From RGIG3178 sp963674495 (GTDB lineage: Bacteria; Bacillota; Clostridia; Christensenellales; QAND01), in contig CAXXLG010000002.1 of assembly GCA_963674495.2 (NCBI GenBank), forward strand, positions 124,001 through 188,000: a DNA stretch of 64,000 nucleotides. The letters are read 5' to 3'. The notes under the pieces are model-generated. The model ran no database searches, was not told the origin of the DNA, and worked only from the letters and a program-made list of their open reading frames with translations. Numbering within the stretch: position 1 is the stretch's first letter; every line of letters begins with the position of its first letter. Shown here piece after piece: positions 33,162 through 41,884 of the stretch. A program made the position numbers and the translations under genes.

Positions 33162-34508
33162 TCATCCCACCATGATACGGCCCTGCGGATAACGGATATA
33201 ATCCTCCCGCTGGTATCTGCGCGCCAGTGCGATGGACACCGTCAGCGGACCCACGCGGCCACAGAACATCACCACGATAATAACCAGTTTTGCCAGCGGA
33301 TGCAAGGACGGCGTAATGCCAAAGCTCAACCCCACCGTGCCAAACGCGGAAAACACCTCATACAATATTGCTTCCATCGAGAAACCCGGCTCCAACATGC
33401 TGATTACCAACGTAGCAACGATGACAAGGCTGATGCCCAGCGTCACGATCGCGGCTGCCCTTCGAATGACGTCTCTTGACAGGCGGCGATTTCCAATGTT
33501 GCATTCTTTAGAACCTCTTACGATACAGTATGTCATAATCAGTACGCATGCAAACGTCGTAACCTTGATACCACCACCGGTGGAAGCCGGTGCGGCCCCG
33601 ATAAACATCAGAAACATGGACAACAACTTGCTGCCGCCCATCATAGAACTTTGGCTGATGGTGTTGAAACCCGCCGTACGCGTCGTCACCGATTGAAACG
33701 CCCCGGCCATAAATTTGTTGCCCACCGAAAGATTTCCTATGGTGGCGGGATTGTTCCATTCAAGCGCGGTAAACAGTACGGTACCCACCACGACCAGCGT
33801 AGCGGCCATGGTGATAACCATCTTGGTATGCAGGCTCAAGCGGTTGCACCGTTTGCGCTGTAACAGTTCGCTGACAACCGCAAAACCAAGACCGCCGATG
33901 ATGATCAATGCCATCACCGTAAAATTGATCAGCGGATCGCTCGTATACGCCGTCAGCGACGTGAAATTTCCCATTGGATCGAATCCGGCGTTGCAGAATG
34001 AGGAAATTGCCATAAAGATGCTGACGTATATGCCCCGCGACAGGCCGAAATCAGGTATAAACCGTATCATCATCAACAGCATGCCCACGCCTTCAATGGA
34101 AAAGGCCAGCACAGCGGTTGTTTTCATCAGCCGCACAAGCCCGGCCATGCTGTCGGTGTTCATCGATTCGGCAATAACAAGCCGCTCGCGCAACGTAATG
34201 CGCTTTTTCACCGCAATAAAAAACAGCGTGGCCATGGTCATAAAACCCAACCCGCCGGTTTGTATCAAAAAGAGGATCACAATCTGGCCAAACATCGAAA
34301 ACGTGGTGCCGGTATCCAACACCACAAGACCGGTCACACAGGTTGCCGAAGTGGACGTGAACAGGGCGTTGAGAAACCCAATGTTTTCGCCGTTTTGCGA
34401 TGCCACCGGCAACGATAAAAGAATCATCCCCGTGAGTATCACAGCCACGAATCCCAATGCGACTTTCTGTACCGGCAACAGATGTGCAAACCACTGTTTC
34501 GGTTTCAT
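33162..34508 (-). CDS. ktrB: KtrB/TrkH-type K+ uptake channel subunit
   Basis: A 448-residue Trk/Ktr/HKT-type channel. Four membrane-pore-membrane units are visible, each with a glycine in the filter, for example TSATCVTGLV, SSFCNAGFDPMG, TTRTAGFNT and FGTVGLSFG. Start ATG 34508 has AGGGG six bases upstream. The terminator of the SRP RNA gene lies only about 17 bases before the start, so the operon has almost no leader of its own. Confidence 0.94.
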   Translation of the reverse strand: MKPKQWFAHLLPVQKVALGFVAVILTGMILLSLPVASQNGENIGFLNALFTSTSATCVTGLVVLDTGTTFSMFGQIVILFLIQTGGLGFMTMATLFFIAVKKRITLRERLVIAESMNTDSMAGLVRLMKTTAVLAFSIEGVGMLLMMIRFIPDFGLSRGIYVSIFMAISSFCNAGFDPMGNFTSLTAYTSDPLINFTVMALIIIGGLGFAVVSELLQRKRCNRLSLHTKMVITMAATLVVVGTVLFTALEWNNPATIGNLSVGNKFMAGAFQSVTTRTAGFNTISQSSMMGGSKLLSMFLMFIGAAPASTGGGIKVTTFACVLIMTYCIVRGSKECNIGNRRLSRDVIRRAAAIVTLGISLVIVATLVISMLEPGFSMEAILYEVFSAFGTVGLSFGITPSLHPLAKLVIIVVMFCGRVGPLTVSIALARRYQREDYIRYPQGRIMVG

Positions 34509-34524
34509 TGGCAACCCCTATCTT

Positions 34525-34548
34525 AAAAAAATGCCGCGCACCCATCTT
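34525..34548 (-). terminator. 3' end of the SRP RNA gene
   Basis: The terminal GCGCGGCA of the RNA is followed by seven T on the minus strand (34531-34525). It pairs with the RNA's own 5' end (TGCCGCGC) rather than with a local stem. Confidence 0.7.
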
Positions 34549-34800
34549 TGATAGAATGCATCTGACGCAATGCGCACAGGTAGCTCCGGCCCGGTCTACC
34601 CGCGGCACATGGCGATTCCTGCTTAATGCTGCTCCTGTCAAGGCCTGACATGGTTCACAGGCAACCATTGCACGGGGCCCGACCATCAACGCTCCTTATA
34701 CGCACGCACTTCAAACACATCAAACCGGGGATGGGAATCCTGCCCTGCATAAAGCGGTTTTCAGGTAAAGGGCACCGCTGGCTCCCCGCATGGCGCGGCA
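34532..34800 (-). ncRNA. ffs: Signal recognition particle RNA, large bacterial form
   Basis: About 269 nucleotides. The 5' end GCCGCGCCATGCGGGGAG and AGCGGTGCCC form the Alu-domain start, 'GCAATGG..GAACCATGTCAGG' begins helix 8, and 'GGAGCAGCATTAAG' follows the apical loop; the end GGGTGCGCGGCA pairs with the start. It matches the B. subtilis scRNA pattern. The tetraloop reads UGAC, closed by CCU/AGG, in place of the common GGAA. The promoter lies in the end of the QueG-like gene. Confidence 0.93.
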
Positions 34801-34815
34801 AACTTGAATGCTGTA

Positions 34816-34844
34816 AGCATATCAAATCCGATCACTTTCGTCAA
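34816..34844 (-). promoter_or_regulatory. Promoter of the SRP RNA gene
   Basis: Minus strand: TTGACG (34844-34839), 17 bases, TATGCT (34821-34816). It overlaps the last codons of the QueG-like gene. Confidence 0.75.
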
Positions 34845-35778
34845 TGATGCGCTCAAGCGCCCAGTCAATATACGCGTTATCCCGTCCCGTTCGCCTGAAT
34901 TCCTGGAGCATCGCGCCGCAATCCGACAGTTTTTGTGCGCCGATGTACAGCGTGGCCTGCCGCGCCATGTGATTGCGGCGTGCAAGATTTTTACCAATCA
35001 GATTCCTGGTCGGTCCAAGCGGACCTGAAAGCAGCCGCTCCAACGACATCGCATCGCGTTCAAAATCCGTGACCGGTACGGAATCGATTCCTTCGTTTAG
35101 CGAACATACGCGCTGGCACCGCTCGCATCCCAAGAGCTGATTTACGTGCGCGCGCATGTGCAAGGGCATGTCCTTCTGATACAGGTGATTGCGCAAGCAG
35201 TGTTTCATGGTGCGCCGCGTATCTTGTAGAGCGCCGGTGGGACAAGCGGTTTTACACCGCCCGCAATGCGCGCACTGGTGCACATCTCCATCGTCGTCGG
35301 GTGCAAACGCGTCGTTGACGATCAGCTCAATATGCACATAGCTTCCCCAGGTTCGATGATAATACAATCCGTTATCACCAATGGTCCCCCCGCTTCGAAT
35401 CGCGGCGGCCCGGTGGGGCAACCGTACGCCGTGCAAGGCCGATACACCCATTTGCTGCAACGTATCCACCAGCACGTGCGCCGCAAAATACCCGCGTTGG
35501 CTAACGGTATAGTATCGTGCAAACGGCGTATCCCGCACATCAAAGGGCGGGCATGCGAAGAACAGCACCAGTACACTGCGCGCTCCTGGCAAAAGCAGGC
35601 ACGGATCGTAGCACAGAGGTGCCTGATACACGCCGTCAAGCGCACGGTTGGCATCCATTTTCCATTTGACAAACGCATCCGCCCGTACCACGCGCACATC
35701 TGCGGCTCCGTGGCGTCTCGCCTCCGCGCAAAATGCTACAAAACGGTCATCTACCGCGTTTCGCCCCACCGTTGCCAA
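34822..35778 (-). CDS. QueG-like double [4Fe-4S] protein (epoxyqueuosine reductase family)
   Basis: A 318-residue protein with eight cysteines in two ferredoxin-type sets: C169-x2-C172-x2-C175-x3-C179 and C218-x2-C221-x3-C225 with C194. The DUF1730-like part precedes them (residues 60-160). True QueG has about 380 residues and C-terminal HEAT repeats that this protein lacks, so epoxyqueuosine reduction is uncertain. The start is TTG 35778 with GGAGGAG upstream. It overlaps the nitroreductase gene by 28 bases, so both are co-expressed. Confidence 0.85.
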   Translation of the reverse strand: MATVGRNAVDDRFVAFCAEARRHGAADVRVVRADAFVKWKMDANRALDGVYQAPLCYDPCLLLPGARSVLVLFFACPPFDVRDTPFARYYTVSQRGYFAAHVLVDTLQQMGVSALHGVRLPHRAAAIRSGGTIGDNGLYYHRTWGSYVHIELIVNDAFAPDDDGDVHQCAHCGRCKTACPTGALQDTRRTMKHCLRNHLYQKDMPLHMRAHVNQLLGCERCQRVCSLNEGIDSVPVTDFERDAMSLERLLSGPLGPTRNLIGKNLARRNHMARQATLYIGAQKLSDCGAMLQEFRRTGRDNAYIDWALERIIDESDRI

Positions 35779-36281
35779 AAGGTCATCTCCTCCATTGGAC
35801 GGCGTTGTTTCGCATCGGGATTCTCATCCGGCACGCCCAGCGGCGTTAATCCAACAACGCGCACGTGCTCCGGGATGCGCAGCAGTTCCTTGACCGGCTG
35901 CTCGTCAAACGCCCCGATCCAACAGGTACCCAGCCCCAGCGCCGTGGCCTGAAGCATGGCCTGCTGCATGGCTATCGTCGCATCCACCAAACCATAATCC
36001 TTGTCCAAATACACCGTACCGATGTTCGAATCCTCGCAAAGCGCCAAAAAACAGTCCGCATTCAAGTATGCGCTTTTGCTTGGATTCATGCGGCAGGCTT
36101 CTCCGAGTTGCATCAATAGATCTCTGTTGGAAACAACCACAACAAAGAAGGGCTGCTGATTCTTCCACGACGGCGCCAGCCTTGCCGCATCGAGAACCAG
36201 ATTGCGTTGCTCGTCTGTGATCGTCTGCGGTTTGTACCGGCGCACCGAACGTCTGCTTGCGATGGCTTGCCGAACGTCCAT
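35751..36281 (-). CDS. Nitroreductase-family flavoprotein
   Basis: A 176-residue nitroreductase: RRSVRRYKP FMN phosphate site at 9-17, PSWKNQQP near 36-43, and the 'ATALGLGTCWIGAF' block. AAAGGAG precedes the start. Members reduce nitro compounds or quinones with NAD(P)H. The coupling with the iron-sulfur protein at 34822 suggests a shared electron path, which I infer from overlap only. Confidence 0.92.
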   Translation of the reverse strand: MDVRQAIASRRSVRRYKPQTITDEQRNLVLDAARLAPSWKNQQPFFVVVVSNRDLLMQLGEACRMNPSKSAYLNADCFLALCEDSNIGTVYLDKDYGLVDATIAMQQAMLQATALGLGTCWIGAFDEQPVKELLRIPEHVRVVGLTPLGVPDENPDAKQRRPMEEMTFWQRWGETR

Positions 36282-36455
36282 ATTCTCATCTCCTTTTTAT
36301 TCATATCACAATCATAACACATGCACGTCCCCTTCGTACAACCGTCCCTGCCCGATACGAAATGCCTCTATGCACATTCAGTAAAGAGTAATTATGGTAT
36401 GGCAACATCGAATTCCGTATGGTATAATAACCGCATAGCTGAAAGGGGCATCATT

Positions 36456-36899
36456 ATGAACAAACGCATTCTCATCCTGTCCGCTTTGGCATTGACACTT
36501 TTAATGGTCCTTTGTGGTTGCAGCGGTGGAACGAACTTTCCGACGGATCTTGGCACCTTTAAGGTTATCCATGCGACGACGATGGATACATATAGTACTA
36601 TGAACGCACAAACCGGGCAAACGCTGCTGGTCGTGCGCATGACGATGGACCTCGGATTCGACGAAACGCGCTTTAAGAATTATTTTGCCGCGGAGGATGA
36701 AAGCAGTGTTGCCAAAGCGACCATTGGCGGCGGCGAGTACAACTGCACCGCAGTGGCTTATCAGGGTCTTGCAAGCGAGGACAAGGTGGAGTACGTATTG
36801 GTCTTCGCCGTTGCAAAATCCGCGACGGAGGATATGACGGAATTCCAGCTGGCCGCCCCGAATCAGCAACCGGTCTCCATCAAACTGTCCGCACAATAA
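36456..36899 (+). CDS. Lipoprotein of unknown function
   Basis: A 147-residue lipoprotein from ATG 36456 with AAAGGGG upstream and an extended -10 (TGGTATAAT, 36420-36428). The signal peptide ends in L-C-G-C (Cys22). The remaining 125 residues are a beta-rich domain of the DUF4352/immunoglobulin-like type, but I do not recognise it with confidence. Confidence 0.8.
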   Translation: MNKRILILSALALTLLMVLCGCSGGTNFPTDLGTFKVIHATTMDTYSTMNAQTGQTLLVVRMTMDLGFDETRFKNYFAAEDESSVAKATIGGGEYNCTAVAYQGLASEDKVEYVLVFAVAKSATEDMTEFQLAAPNQQPVSIKLSAQ

Positions 36900-36924
36900 T
36901 CCAACCCTTTCAATAGCACAAAAG

Positions 36925-36945
36925 CAGCCTACTGGCTGTTTTTTT
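36925..36945 (+). terminator. Terminator of the lipoprotein gene
   Basis: CAGCC, loop TACT, GGCTG, then seven T. The stem is short. Confidence 0.6.
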
Positions 36946-37104
36946 ATGTCCGCTGTACAGGATGGGCAAACAACGGGCGCACAATCAATCGATGTGAATT
37001 GTGTTCTTTCCTTGTCATATTTTTGTTTCAAACGCATCGAATTTTCATAAATATTCCATCAAATCAACATGGATTTTATTCATACTGGCCGTGGGGTGAT
37101 CTTC

Positions 37105-38154
37105 TTGACGAAACAAAAGAAAAAAATTCTCTTTGATATTTTGCTATTGGCATTATGGGCAATCCTAATGGTCTATTCGCTGACCGGTGCATACTGGCAC
37201 GAAATACTGGGCTTGACGCTGTTTGTTCTAACGACGGCGCACCTGTTGATCAACCGCAGGTGGCTTTGCGCCGTCACCCGGCGTATTTTCAAAACAAAAT
37301 TCTCCATCACCACCGTCAACTACATCGTGGATGCACTGCTTTTGATCTTCACGCTGTTCACCATGGCAAGCGGGGTTCTCGTATCCATCGCACTGTTCCC
37401 CCTGCTGGCTTCGGGCAACATCGAACTATGGGTGTTTTTGCACGGATGGTCGGCGTACCTGTCCATGGTGTTGGTATCCGTACACATCGGCCTGCACCTA
37501 AAGGCTATCGCCGCGCATCTTCGGTTAAACCGCCTGCGCGGGCCATTTCGCGCGCTCTACCATCTGATCGCCGCCGGCCTTGTCACGTACGGTCTGTTGG
37601 CATCGGTTCGGTATCCGTACCCGGTTTACCAAAACACACAACCGGATGACGCTTCCGCCGCCTCGATCACAGGTACTGCCGTTATGGAAGCGGAATCTCC
37701 CAGCGCAATCGCATCGTATGCGTTGGAGCCCTCGTCTTGTGAATTCGAACAGGACGACTTAAACAGCACCACCGAAGGCGGCAAAGGCGGCAGAAACCGC
37801 CGCAACGGACGCAAGGGGGACGATACAACGATCGAGGGACCCATCATACAATATGACTCGTCCGAAGTGCCCACGCTTGAGCGGTTTTTAAGCAACCTAA
37901 TCTGCACCGGATGCCGCAAGCGCTGTTCACTGTTGAGCCCGCAATGCAGCATCGGCCAAAGGCAAGCCGGCGTGGCAATCACCGGATACTACGATCACTA
38001 CGGGGATAGCGGCACCGATGATAATAATATCGAGCAGAGTATCATGGTGGATCTGAACGAAAATGGCTTTGTCGATGTGTTTTCCGTGATGGGCATGTAC
38101 GCGGCGGGAACCTTCTATGTCGGTTCCTTCGCATCAAAGAAGAAGCAGCGGTAA
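37105..38154 (+). CDS. DUF4405 membrane protein with cysteine-rich tail
   Basis: About 349 residues from TTG 37105 (GGGGTG eight bases upstream; ATG 37069 lacks a ribosome binding site). Four membrane helices hold histidines in pairs (H-E-I-L-G, TTAHLL, LHGW, SVHIGLHL), typical of the DUF4405 / cytochrome b561-like heme-binding fold. A basic, low-complexity linker follows, then a hydrophilic domain with C-T-G-C-R-K-R-C and another cysteine, which may hold a cofactor or disulfide. A membrane redox role is likely but unproven. Confidence 0.8.
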   Translation: MTKQKKKILFDILLLALWAILMVYSLTGAYWHEILGLTLFVLTTAHLLINRRWLCAVTRRIFKTKFSITTVNYIVDALLLIFTLFTMASGVLVSIALFPLLASGNIELWVFLHGWSAYLSMVLVSVHIGLHLKAIAAHLRLNRLRGPFRALYHLIAAGLVTYGLLASVRYPYPVYQNTQPDDASAASITGTAVMEAESPSAIASYALEPSSCEFEQDDLNSTTEGGKGGRNRRNGRKGDDTTIEGPIIQYDSSEVPTLERFLSNLICTGCRKRCSLLSPQCSIGQRQAGVAITGYYDHYGDSGTDDNNIEQSIMVDLNENGFVDVFSVMGMYAAGTFYVGSFASKKKQR

Positions 38155-38219
38155 ACATCCTAGTTGCGTGCATGAACAAAAATTTCATATTTTGTCCATC
38201 TTTATAACACACACTTCCA

Positions 38220-38350
38220 GTACACTGTACTCGTGGATTCAAGCAAGCCTGATGAACGACGCTTGGCTTTCAGGTTAGCCATGTATGTGTCCCACACCCT
38301 CCCAAGGGACCCTCGCATGCATCCTACCTTACCCCCCGGGATGCAGCATC
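38220..38350 (+). ncRNA. Possible structured transcript
   Basis: Between the DUF4405 stop and a strong terminator lie several nested complementary arms (CCTGA/TCAGG, TGCATCC/GGATGCA). It could be a small RNA or just the 3' leader of the DUF4405 message. No known RNA family fits. Confidence 0.25.
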
Positions 38351-38351
38351 C

Positions 38352-38378
38352 AAAAAGGCCGCCTATGCGGCCTTTTTT
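38352..38378 (+). terminator. Strong terminator
   Basis: AAAAAGGCCGC, loop CTAT, GCGGCCTTTTT, an 11-bp perfect stem, then TT. It can also serve the convergent MarR-GNAT gene. Confidence 0.9.
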
Positions 38379-38415
38379 TATTGAAATCTATAATTCATCA
38401 GCCATGGTACAAAGC

Positions 38416-39327
38416 TCAAAGGTCCATCTCCCAGCGCTCTTCAAGGATGTCCTCTCCCCATTGTAAGTTCGCATGCGCATCCGTCAGTACAAACCCGTAG
38501 CTATTATACAGATGCCGTGCCGCCAAAAGATCGCTACACGTTTGCAAGAATATATGCCCGTATCCCTTTTGGCGGCAGAAATCCAGCGCCATATCCATCA
38601 GCTTGTGCCCGAGGCCCTTACCTCTGGCTTGAGGCTCCAGTAAAAAATATCGCAACTGGGCCATGTTTTGATCCGCTTTGGCAATGGCAATGCTGCCCAT
38701 CGGCTGTCCGTGCAATTCCGGCACCAACAAACACTCCCATTCATCGTCGAAATGATGCTGAAAATAGCGCACGCTTTTGTCGACATACACGCAAAATTCG
38801 GGCGACAGGTTGTATTCTTTGGTATATAGATTCTGATGGCGAGCGATGACATAATCGAAATCGCCCATCTTATGGTTTCGTATTCGTATGCCGTTATCGT
38901 CCTCCATCCGCCGCATGAATAGGTCCATGCCGTGCAGAATCATGGCCAACTCCTGTTTTTGAAACGGCCGTATCAATTCAAATACCTGTTCGTCGGATTT
39001 TACACCCAGCTCCTCAATGGTGGCCCGGCCCGTTTGCGTGAGCTCAATCAGATGTACCCGCGAATCATTTTGGTCCATCGTGCGCTCGATCAGCCCCCGC
39101 TGTTCGAACCGCTTGAGTATGCGGCTCATATAGCTCCGGTCGACGCCCAACAGGTTGACCAGACCGTTCGCGGAACACGGATTTGGCCTGTATAGCTCAA
39201 ACAGAATCCGCGCCTCCGTCAAGGAGTAACCCGAATTCAAAATGTGCCGATTCAAAAGACCCAGCATACGCGTATAGGCTCGGTTGAACTCACGTATCTT
39301 TTTTACGGCGTTTTGCTTCTCATTCAT
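38416..39327 (-). CDS. MarR-type regulator fused to GNAT acetyltransferase
   Basis: A 303-residue protein from ATG 39327 (GGAG nine bases upstream). A MarR winged helix (about 15-120, with DRSYMSRILKRFEQRGLI) precedes a GNAT domain (about 150-300, with motif A 'LEPQARGKGLGHKLMD'). The combination is a known bifunctional family in Bacillota. A large inverted repeat overlaps its upstream region, consistent with autoregulation. Confidence 0.9.
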   Translation of the reverse strand: MNEKQNAVKKIREFNRAYTRMLGLLNRHILNSGYSLTEARILFELYRPNPCSANGLVNLLGVDRSYMSRILKRFEQRGLIERTMDQNDSRVHLIELTQTGRATIEELGVKSDEQVFELIRPFQKQELAMILHGMDLFMRRMEDDNGIRIRNHKMGDFDYVIARHQNLYTKEYNLSPEFCVYVDKSVRYFQHHFDDEWECLLVPELHGQPMGSIAIAKADQNMAQLRYFLLEPQARGKGLGHKLMDMALDFCRQKGYGHIFLQTCSDLLAARHLYNSYGFVLTDAHANLQWGEDILEERWEMDL

Positions 39328-39354
39328 CGTATCAATCTCCCGTATGCTTAGAAT

Positions 39355-39407
39355 GGTTGACATAGTCCACATTTCTATCAAACAACAACACGTGGACTTT
39401 GTCAACC
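39355..39407. promoter_or_regulatory. Inverted repeat, probable MarR operator
   Basis: GGTTGACATAGTCCAC (39355-39370) pairs with GTGGACTTTGTCAACC (39392-39407): 16-bp arms with one mismatch and 21 bases between. Each arm contains TTGACA facing the other. Confidence 0.7.
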
Positions 39408-39694
39408 TTTTTTATAACAACCATATTTTCATCTGCGTTCTTCCCGAGCTTACGGTGTTATCCTAAGCACCTTATGGCATTTTCCTGTAAACCTGTTGTA
39501 TCATTCTAAATACAGTTAAGGATTCCGTGCCTCGTAGGGCCTGCCCTCTTTTGAGACCAATCGCTTGTGCGTTCAAGGGGGCCTCGCCCCCTTTGATATC
39601 CTTTTTCACCCAAACCCGTCTCTCACCAAACCTGTGCCTTAATACAACTACTGTCCCAAATGGCGATAGCCCAGAGTCGCAAGGAGGCGTGCCC

Positions 39695-39720
39695 CCAAGT
39701 CGGCGGGTGAGTATAGATAT
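39695..39720 (+). repeat. Dispersed motif, copy 3
   Basis: CAAGTCGGCGGGTGAGTATA followed by GATAT. Confidence 0.5.
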
Positions 39721-39763
39721 GCCTCCATATTTCCATGAACAGTCACAATGGCCGTTTAAAACC

Positions 39764-39792
39764 AAGCAAGGGAGCATTCTGCTCCCTTGCTT
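39764..39792 (-). terminator. Terminator of the V-ATPase operon
   Basis: AAGCAAGGGAGCA, loop, TGCTCCCTTGCTT: a perfect 13-bp stem, then GGTTTTAAAC on the minus strand. Confidence 0.85.
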
Positions 39793-39838
39793 GATCGTTA
39801 TTGTTTAATCATATTTGTATCAACCGCACTGCGGTCCC

Positions 39839-40489
39839 TTAACCGACAGCCACATTGCGTGCTTCGATCATTTCCTTTGTCTTCATAAGGCGAATTAAAT
39901 TCCCGCGCTCGTTCTCGTCCAGCTTCATCTTGATGGTGCGAATATCCTCTTTCATCTGCGGGATCAAAACGTATTCCAGCGCGTTGACGCGGCGCCGCGT
40001 CTTCTCAATCTCGTCCGCGAGCATATTGCACGCCTTTTCCGTCTCGGCCAGCTTGACCAACTCGGGCAGAAGATCGGCAAGCGTCGCAATCGCGCCGTCC
40101 AACTCTCCAGAAGTAAACGCAAAACCGTACGGCGTGCCGCCCTCCGCCTCTGTGATGGATTTGATGGAAATAGAAGGCACGTTCACGCTCATGACATTGC
40201 GCCTGCCGGTGACAAGCTCCACCTGTTTGGCGGGCACCATCAGCGCTTGGTCCATATTCTCCTCGCTCATCACGGCACGAGCCAGCATAAAATCGTGCAG
40301 CGCTTTGGCCAGCTTCTCCTCAACGGACTCACGCAACGCTTTGTTCTCGCGCGCAAGTATGATGAAGCGGCGGATCATCTCATCCCGCTTATCCTTTAAC
40401 AGCTTATGCCCACGCACCGCTGTGGACAGGCGCTTTTTCAAGCGCCGCAGTTCCATGCGCGTGGGATTGATTTTTCGCATTGAAGCCAT
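39839..40489 (-). CDS. ntpD: V-type ATP synthase subunit D (central stalk)
   Basis: A 216-residue subunit D, the coiled-coil stalk that turns inside the A3B3 ring. The N-terminal PTRMELRRLKKRLSTAVRGH and the C-terminal RRRVNALEYVLIP match the family. It follows subunit B by three bases and ends the nine-gene operon; the terminator is at 39764. Confidence 0.96.
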   Translation of the reverse strand: MASMRKINPTRMELRRLKKRLSTAVRGHKLLKDKRDEMIRRFIILARENKALRESVEEKLAKALHDFMLARAVMSEENMDQALMVPAKQVELVTGRRNVMSVNVPSISIKSITEAEGGTPYGFAFTSGELDGAIATLADLLPELVKLAETEKACNMLADEIEKTRRRVNALEYVLIPQMKEDIRTIKMKLDENERGNLIRLMKTKEMIEARNVAVG

Positions 40490-40492
40490 GCT

Positions 40493-41884
40493 TTACGCTT
40501 CCTCTTCGCCGGTGAACCCGGGGTAGTATTTATCCAGATACGCCTGCCGGACGCGGCGCAACTCGCTCTTGGGCAGCATGCTCAGCAGCTTCCAGCCCAA
40601 ATCAAGCGTCTCCTCGATGGTGCGGTTGGTGTCAAAGCCTTGCGATACATACTGCTCTTCAAATGCGTCCGCGAACTTGGCGTACAGCTTATCCATGGGC
40701 GTTAACGCTGCATCGCCCAAAATCACGGCCAGCTCCAGCGCTTCTTTACCTCTGGCATACGCCGCAAACAGCTGATTCAATGAATCAGCATGATCCTCAC
40801 GCGTTTTGTCCTTCCCTATGCCCTTGTCCTTCAAACGGGACAGGGACGGCAGTACATCAATGGGTGGCGTAATGCCCTTTCGTTCCAGCTCGCGGGATAG
40901 AATGATCTGCCCCTCGGTGATATATCCGGTCAGGTCAGGGATGGGATGGGTCTTGTCGTCCTCCGGCATGGACAGGATGGGGATCTGCGTGATGCTGCCC
41001 TTTTTGCCACGGATACGCCCTGCCCGTTCGTACATGCTGGCAAGGTCGGTATACAGATAGCCGGGATAACCGCGCCGCCCCGGTACTTCCTTGCGTGCCG
41101 CCGATACTTCACGCAGCGCTTCGGCGTAGTTGGTGATGTCTGTCATGATGACCAAAACGTGCATGTCCAGGTCATACGCCAAATATTCCGCCGCCGTTAA
41201 CGCCATGCGCGGCGTATTGATGCGCTCAATCGCGGGATCGTTGGCAAGGTTGATGAACAACACGGTACGGTCGATTGCACCCGTACGGTTGAAATCCGAA
41301 ATAAAGAAGTCCGCTTCTTCAAACGTGATGCCTATGGCGGCGAACACCACCGCAAACTTCGCATCACTATTGAGTACGCGCGCCTGGCGCGCAATCTGCG
41401 CCGCCAGTTCCGCATGCGGCATGCCCGAGCCGGAAAACACCGGCAGCTTCTGACCGCGAACCAGCGTGTTCAGCCCGTCAATAGCGGATATGCCTGTCTG
41501 TATAAATTCGTCGGGATAGTCGCGCGCGGCGGGATTGATGGGCAATCCGCTGATGCTACGCCGTTTTTCCGCAATGATCTCCGGCCCGCCGTCCTTGGGG
41601 CGGCCAAACCCGTCGAACACGCGGCCCAGGATATCCGGCGAAACGCCAAGCTCCACGCTGTGTCCCAAAAACCGCGCTTTGGCCGTACTGATCTGAAGGC
41701 CCTGCGAGCCTTCAAACAACTGGACAAGTGCGCGGTCTCCGTCGATCTCCAGCACGCGGCCATTGCGTGTCTCACCGTTTTGCTGCTCGATCTCCACCAA
41801 CTCGTCGTACTTGACGCCTTCCACACCTACAACCGTCATCAAAGGGCCGACCACTTCGCGGATGGTTCTGTATTCCTTACGCAT
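40493..41884 (-). CDS. ntpB: V-type ATP synthase subunit B
   Basis: A 463-residue regulatory nucleotide-binding subunit. Start ATG 41884 has AGGGAGG eight bases upstream and overlaps the subunit A stop by eight bases. Matches include 'VFSGSGMPHAELAAQIARQA', where the P-loop is degenerate as expected for B, and 'RRGYPGYLYTDLASMYERAG'. It alternates with A in the catalytic head. Confidence 0.97.
   Translation of the reverse strand: MRKEYRTIREVVGPLMTVVGVEGVKYDELVEIEQQNGETRNGRVLEIDGDRALVQLFEGSQGLQISTAKARFLGHSVELGVSPDILGRVFDGFGRPKDGGPEIIAEKRRSISGLPINPAARDYPDEFIQTGISAIDGLNTLVRGQKLPVFSGSGMPHAELAAQIARQARVLNSDAKFAVVFAAIGITFEEADFFISDFNRTGAIDRTVLFINLANDPAIERINTPRMALTAAEYLAYDLDMHVLVIMTDITNYAEALREVSAARKEVPGRRGYPGYLYTDLASMYERAGRIRGKKGSITQIPILSMPEDDKTHPIPDLTGYITEGQIILSRELERKGITPPIDVLPSLSRLKDKGIGKDKTREDHADSLNQLFAAYARGKEALELAVILGDAALTPMDKLYAKFADAFEEQYVSQGFDTNRTIEETLDLGWKLLSMLPKSELRRVRQAYLDKYYPGFTGEEEA

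Larger units (their letters stand above)
39328..39838. other. Intergenic region between the MarR-GNAT gene and the V-ATPase operon
   Basis: It holds the MarR inverted repeat, a TCAAGGGGGC/GCCCCCTTGA-type hairpin at 39573-39596, the dispersed motif copy at 39695, and the V-ATPase terminator. No coding frame is supported. Confidence 0.6.

Noticed and set aside
34093..34689. 198-codon minus-strand frame across ktrB and SRP RNA
   Set aside because: Out of frame with ktrB and overlapping a clear structural RNA.
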